A stretch of DNA of 64,000 nucleotides, from positions 6,159 to 70,158 of the forward strand of contig UZAN01040282.1 in the NCBI GenBank assembly GCA_900618425.1. Reading direction: 5' to 3'. The position numbers were made by a program, and so were the translations under genes. Source of the DNA: Echinostoma caproni (taxonomy: Eukaryota; Platyhelminthes; Trematoda; Plagiorchiida; Echinostomatidae). Positions within the stretch are counted from its first letter, which is position 1. Every line of letters starts with the position of its first letter. Positions 59,361-64,000 of this stretch are shown here, in pieces. Below the pieces are notes generated by a model. That model searched no databases and had not been told where the DNA came from. It saw only the letters and a program-made list of their open reading frames with translations.

Positions 59361-62207
59361 TCAGTCAGTCAGCAATTGCCGGAGTGCCCAGGTTCTTGCA
59401 CTGGCGAGCTCCTTGGATCCCCCGGTGCTGCTACAATAGGAGAAATGAAATTCCTCCTTTTTTAGGATACGGAAAGCAGACTCGGATGTCCCGACCTGTA
59501 GACACTGAGTTCACTTCTTGCATACACGATCATAAATGTTATCTGTAAGCCACTTAACAGGTGGTCTGTCCAGCAACTAAATCATAAAAGGGATTAGCCT
59601 GCAAAGTTCAAGGTTTGAGTGAGGGATTCAAGAGGGAAATGGTTCTGGGGAGTGAGATAGGCATGATTGGGAAAGAATAAGTAGGAGCAGAGATAATATA
59701 AGCAGCAAGAGGGCACCGACGGTAGCGGCAAGTGAAGATCCGTTGAAATTAGAAGGGGGAAAAATTAAAAAAGAAAAAAAAGAAAGTAACCTATCAGCTG
59801 AATGCCTCCACTACGTTCCCGATTGGTGTCTCAGTCAGTCAGCAACGCTCGACTCAAATATTTGATCCCAAACGCCATCGATTCAGTGTTTGAAGCTCAC
59901 GACTGACGTGCTCTCTTTCATCTCCTCTGGGAGTTTGTTCCAATCGTTTACCAACTGTTCTGTCCGGGATCACTTTCTTCATCACCTTCAGCATCAGATA
60001 AGTTAGTCTAATAGGCCTGTAATTTTCCCTGGCTCTTTTATCTCCATCCTTGTGTATGGGCGTGATGATAGCGTACAGCCACTCCTCCGGCAAGGTTCCA
60101 GTTTCTAGCGAAGTATTGAAGGGCTTCTCTAGCGGNCCTGCCACTAACGAGGCTAGTGATTTCAGGATGGCCGGATGGATTACGTCCGGTCTGACTGCCT
60201 TGTGCTTAATCAACTGAGAGATTCTTCTTTCTACTTCTTCACCCTCAATTGGGTGCTCATGCATTGCTGGTACATCTCTCAGATGGTTCTCAGATGGGCA
60301 GGGTATCCCATTGTCTGTCCTGTAAACCTGCTGAAAAATACCTTTTAATACTTCTGCCTTTTCGTAGTCAGTGTTCGTCACTGTTCCTTGTTCACCTCTC
60401 ACGCACCCTCCCTCCACTTCGTGGGTATTTCTTCGACTGTATATACCCGAACTATGCCTTGGGGTTTGTTTTTGCGGCCCTAGCTAGTCTCACCTCATAT
60501 GCTGCTTACATTCCCTTTATACTCTAGTGGCTTTCGTCCTGGCCGCCAGGTACTGCAAGAGACTATAATGGCCACCTCTAGCCTTGTACCGCCTCCAGGC
60601 CTCTTGCTTTCTAATGTTTGCTTTGCGTGCACCAAATCTCCACCACGGTGGACTTTCAGCCTTCCTGAGTCTCCCGATAGGTGCAACTTCATTGGTGAGG
60701 TCTGTTAGGTTCAGCCTAATCACCCCCATAGGGCCTGAACGAAGTCCGGTTCCGCCGTCCAGTTCAAGTTCGAAGCTTTCCCTTGGTTTATTCGGCTGAA
60801 GTAGCTTCCCCTCTTTTCGGGCACCCGGGCCCCTTCTAGGGAGTACGATAGGCGAACCACCGCATGGTCGCTTTTCCCTAACGGTGCTTCCATTTCAATC
60901 CTGTCAATGTCGTTTGAGCACCGAGTTATGATTAACTCTAATATCGACCCAACCTGGTCAGCTCTCCATCTGGTTTTCTGGTCTATATGCTGCACTATTG
61001 CATGCTCGTGGATCATAGAAGTCAGACGGTCCCCAAATGACCTTCTTGGAGCCACCCAGGTCTGCCAGTTTATCTCCGGGGCATTAAAATCGCCCATTAC
61101 AAGAAGCTTAAGTGAGTCTCTCGTAAAGTCCGTTATAAACGGTAGCAGTTGGTTGTCCTCGTCTACGTCTTAGGATAGTCCCCGGTATACACAGGCAATG
61201 GATATCCCAATGCTCCCTACTTTTACTTGGGTTTCAAGTGTCTGTAAATTAGATGTAACTAGTCGCTTACCCTACTGGAAGTTGTAGTGATCTGCTATGA
61301 GCATCATCAGTCCTCCACCAATTCTGCTGTCTTCTCTGTCCACCCTGCAGGTGACGAAGTTGGGTGGGGCTAGCTGAGTGACTCGGTCATCCTTTTGTAA
61401 CCAAGTTTCAGTAACTGCGATTGCGTCGGCATTGTGCAGCTGTGCTCTCAGTTCGCTTTTGCCGCGTTAGTATAAGCATCATGAAATAGAGCCGTCCTCC
61501 GTACTCTGGTGTCAGTGTCGGAGGTGGCGGTATGGGGCTTGGTAACTACTCCCGAGCAGCTCCTCCGTTTTTGTGAGGAGCCCCTACGTTACTCTATATC
61601 CGTTGGTTATCTTGGCGTACTTCCCGTTAAGGATCCTTGGGTGGTGAGTGTGAGGTTTCGACCACAAGTGCAGCGCATGCAGTTGTGCACCCCGATGTTC
61701 TAACGGGATTTTCGTTCCTGTGTCACCTAGCTTCGAAATCAGCAGTCTCGGTGAGCCTCCTCTGTGTGTGCTCATTGCTTTATTCGGACTTACGTGCGAT
61801 TTACTCCTATCCTCAGAATGATCATCCAGCTCAACTCTGATAGTCCCCCTGGTTTTTGTTGCTAATACGCTGCAGCAAGATTTCTCCCTGTGGCAATGTC
61901 GCTAGTTTTCTGAAGTCGGCCTAGAGCCGTGTTTATCTTTCCATTGCACTCTTCCACCTGTGTGATTCTGTCATTCATTTTGTTTCTTTTCAGTGACGTC
62001 CCACTTCTCCTCCTGAGGATGTTTGCCTCTCTTCACCTTTTCGACATTAACTAACGTTCCAGTAGCCATACCCTTTTTATCTATGACGGTAGGGGAACCT
62101 TCCGTCTAGGTAAGATGAGGACGGTTGTCCTCCAGTTTGATGCTATTTTCACTTTCTCCTCTGCGTTCCGGAGTTACAGTAACTAAAGGCCCGGTTATGG
62201 GTGACAT
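59361..62207 (-). mobile_element. CR1-like LINE with internal RT deletion
   Basis: Minus strand from an ATG at 62207 ('MSPITGPLVTVTPERRG', charged ORF1-like region with stops). The endonuclease is well preserved: 'AIAVTETWLQKDD' (about 61430), 'GGGLMMLIADHYNF', 'VMGDFNAPEINWQTW' (about 61095), 'ILELIITRCSN', 'PLGKSDHAVVRLSY' (about 60865). A basic linker follows (60.73-60.5 kb), then RT start 'IITPIHKDGDKRARENYRPI' (about 60075). At 'LMLKVM' the text jumps to the far C-terminal end, 'VNDWNKLPEEMKESTSVVSF' (about 59955-59896), so motifs A to C are missing. After the stop, a 3' UTR runs to a (CTGA)n tail at 59361-59370; the same TTGCTGACTGACTGA string also stands beside the stop at 59831-59845. 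Ambiguous base at 60136. Confidence 0.88.
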
Positions 62208-62600
62208 TTTTAGCTACTTAGTGATGAGCGGTTGCTGATTAGCTATCACCATTGCCTTCATTTTGTACCCAGTGCAAACCCAAACTAGCTTAACATGCTG
62301 GCAGTAAACTCTATATATATCGCTTTGGAGAGATCAGCGCACTTTGGATGAAACCACAGAGAGCAGACCTCACATTGGATGCCTTCAAGTTCTACATCCT
62401 CCTGAGAATATTCTCCCGCATCAGGAAGCATTGAGCGATCTCGTGCCTACGTCACAGACTGATTTTGCCACCATAGCATTTCAGTAGTTAACAGGTGTGA
62501 TTTTATTCCTAAGCAAAAGTGAAGGAAAACTATTATTCTAAAGTTAAAGTCCACAATAGTTCTGGTAAAAGTGGGTACAAGACTAGATAAGACCGTCCGA
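62208..62600. other. Probable LINE 5' flank, unassigned
   Basis: Region upstream of the LINE ATG; possibly its 5' UTR. The boundary with the neighbouring gypsy-like LTR is not visible. Confidence 0.35.
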
Positions 62601-62897
62601 AAGTGACTACAGTAGCGCAACTCACCTACGATTCCAGCGCTGTCGACCGTTGATCCTGATCCACTCGATCTTAGTAATGATTGTATAGTCCGAATGGCGT
62701 TGACTGCAACACCAGTTGTTTAATTCTACTTCGCTATGGTAGAAACCTGCCACTGCAATTCTTCCCGACACACAGGGTAACGTATAGCGCAGTCAGTAGT
62801 TATTCTTACAAACATATCACTTGACCCTTGATGGCCTTGTTATATTTTCATCATCTAAAGTTACCTACTATTCACAAGTAAGTAGTATCTCACGACA
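62600..62897 (-). repeat. Possible gypsy-like 3' LTR
   Basis: On the minus strand, a purine run GGGGAGGAG is directly followed by TGTCGTGAGATAC (LTR start at 62897), the usual polypurine tract and 5'-TG layout, about 100 bases past the integrase frame at 62999. The far end is not defined, as no second LTR lies in the window. Confidence 0.4.
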
Positions 62898-62998
62898 CTC
62901 CTCCCCAGGTGAAAAGACTCTCTGTGTGTCTTGACCAGTGGACGGCTGTTTATTGGATTGTGTTCGCGTTTATCTCCGATTTTGGACGTTGGGCGGCG

Positions 62999-63211
62999 TC
63001 ATGTCTGACCATATTTAATTGGATTTTGGAATATCTTTTGTTTGTGTACTGTAGATTTCCTCGTGCGATGTTGTGAGATCGTTCCGATGTACACGAGGAC
63101 TTCGTTCATCCATTGAATTTTGTACACAGGATGGCGTTGTTCAACTATGTGGTACGGACCTTTACATTTGGGAATTAACTTCCTAGAGCCAGGGCAGCTC
63201 GCAAATCCCAC
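62999..63211 (-). mobile_element. Ty3/gypsy-like integrase C-terminal remnant
   Basis: A 70-codon minus frame reads 'SRKLIPKCKGPYHIVEQRHP' then 'VYKIQWMNEVLVYIGTISQH', matching the gypsy-type integrase C-terminal barrel (K-L-x-P-x-W-x-G-P-Y-x-V-x-E-x-x-x-P-V-Y-x-I). The element's remaining pol lies neither up- nor downstream; the next feature is a PLE. With the purine tract and TG at 62.9 kb this is the 3' end of an LTR element. Confidence 0.7.
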
Positions 63212-63441
63212 ATGCTGCTTTTATTTCAGAAAACACGAAATAGCGAACATGCTCGTTTTCGATAATATCCTAATCTGGCTAATACAGCTATATAAACAGG
63301 TCATAAACATATCACATTTGCATAATGTTTGACGTGTGTATGTGGATTGGACCGGTAGATACAATTACTCGATTGTGTGTGGTTTACAAAAATAAATTGC
63401 GGTGAAGGGTGGATGGGAATAGGGTTAGGACAGAGTTAAAG

Positions 63442-63887
63442 TTAACCATCACTTGTTTGGGGCACAGGGTCAATCGAAAGAGTCAAGGGGTCATGGAACT
63501 GGTCAGGTGTAAGCAAGCGATTAAACTCACTACGTGGCCATGGTAGTTGAAGTGCTTTAACAAATCGCTTTTGGGAACAAAGTGATGGGTTAAACAAACG
63601 GAAAGCCACTGCCCCAGCTGTTGCTAAATGTTGTTGACGAACAGCCTCAGACGGAAAAGGAGGCACCCGGTAGATCACCTTGAAGGCATCTTCATTCACA
63701 GTATGCCTCGTTTTGCGAGATGTTCCACAATGGCACTTGAGTTGGTTGTTCTGATACCAGTAATCAACCAGGCTGGTTTCGGTTCTTTGATCCACTGGGA
63801 AAACTGCCTGATGGTTCCACCTACGTAGCTTGCCAAACGTGAACAAAGGAATGAGTAGCTAATCATAAAGAAGGTAGAAATAGGCAA
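63442..63887 (-). mobile_element. Penelope-like element, GIY-YIG domain fragment
   Basis: Two minus frames joined by a shift near 63705 form one GIY-YIG endonuclease domain: 'SYVGGTIRQFSQWIKEPKPA' (about 63830-63770; family Y-I-G-x-T-x-R-x-L-S-x-R-I-x-E-H, so the Arg and His of the motif are Trp and Pro here), 'SSAIVEHLAKR', then 'EDAFKVIYRVP' and 'HLATAGAVAFRLFNPSLCSQ' ending in 'LPWPRSEF'. This is the C-terminal part of PLE proteins. The RT would lie beyond the window edge or is missing. Nearly matching inverted 17-mers flank it (63370-63386 and 63984-64000). Confidence 0.7.
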
Positions 63888-64000
63888 TTTATCTTAGAGG
63901 TTTATGGAAATAATCGGTTTTTTGAAATCGTCTCCAAAAGTGGCACATTAGTTAGTAACACGATGTCCACACACATTATCCGCTAAACCACACACAATTG

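Noticed and set aside
59361..59845. 15-bp direct repeat TTGCTGACTGACTGA read as target-site duplications of a 470-bp insertion
   Set aside because: The interval is the 3' UTR of the LINE that ends in 'WNKLPEE'; the outer copy is better explained as its (CTGA)n tail.
1..64000. CRISPR arrays, operons, prokaryotic promoters, rRNA genes
   Set aside because: No regularly spaced short repeats, no co-oriented intact genes, and no rRNA-like segments; the window is eukaryotic.

Overview
This is eukaryotic, AT-rich, gene-poor DNA. Nothing prokaryotic is visible (no operons, no ribosome-binding-site spacing, no long intact ORFs). Almost everything recognisable is decayed transposable-element (TE) sequence: CR1-like and RTE-like LINEs, Ty3/gypsy-like LTR elements, Penelope-like elements (PLEs), a Tc1/mariner fragment, a tRNA-headed SINE and several hammerhead-like ribozyme motifs. 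This mix, with RTE ends of the kind seen in fluke genomes and hammerheads tied to PLE/SINE-like repeats, suggests a flatworm, most likely a digenean trematode. That assignment is inference; no species is claimed.

Layout. 1-7.8 kb: mostly unassigned sequence, a PLE-like scrap (1.4-1.6 kb), a CR1-like 3' end (4.85-5.27 kb, minus) and a candidate exon with one membrane span (5.73-6.11 kb, minus). 7.8-11.8 kb: a very old CR1-like LINE (plus) with PHD-like, endonuclease and reverse transcriptase (RT) remnants. 12.9-18.3 kb: hammerhead-like motifs around a decayed PLE (14.4-16.1 kb, plus). 20.1-22.95 kb: RTE 3' end (minus) abutting a gypsy-like pol (plus). 23-36 kb: almost featureless, with one hammerhead-family copy at 31.4 kb. 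36.2-40.3 kb: a tRNA-like head, a head-to-head pair of hammerhead-bearing repeats, a palindrome beside an AT microsatellite, a gypsy-like integrase remnant, and a hammerhead-like fold inside a 98-nt hairpin. 41.9-43.5 kb: a GC-rich block and an RTE scrap. 47.66-49.87 kb: a tandem duplication whose two copies differ by a foldback element and a SINE. 51.6-52.6 kb: RTE RT (minus). 54.2-56.6 kb: assembly gap, Tc1 remnant and a candidate exon. 57.7-64 kb: a same-strand stack of CR1, CR1, gypsy 3' end and PLE.

How it works together. No intact protein-coding gene is demonstrated. Every RT catalytic motif C that can be read or located is broken, so the window looks like a graveyard of retroelements. 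The most interesting layer is RNA-level: at least one well-formed hammerhead-like hairpin, a four-copy hammerhead-bearing repeat family with apparent stem III covariation, and a foldback element with a G-quadruplex motif in each arm that is present in one copy of a tandem duplication and absent from the other. All assignments come from reading motifs by eye; no database search was run.
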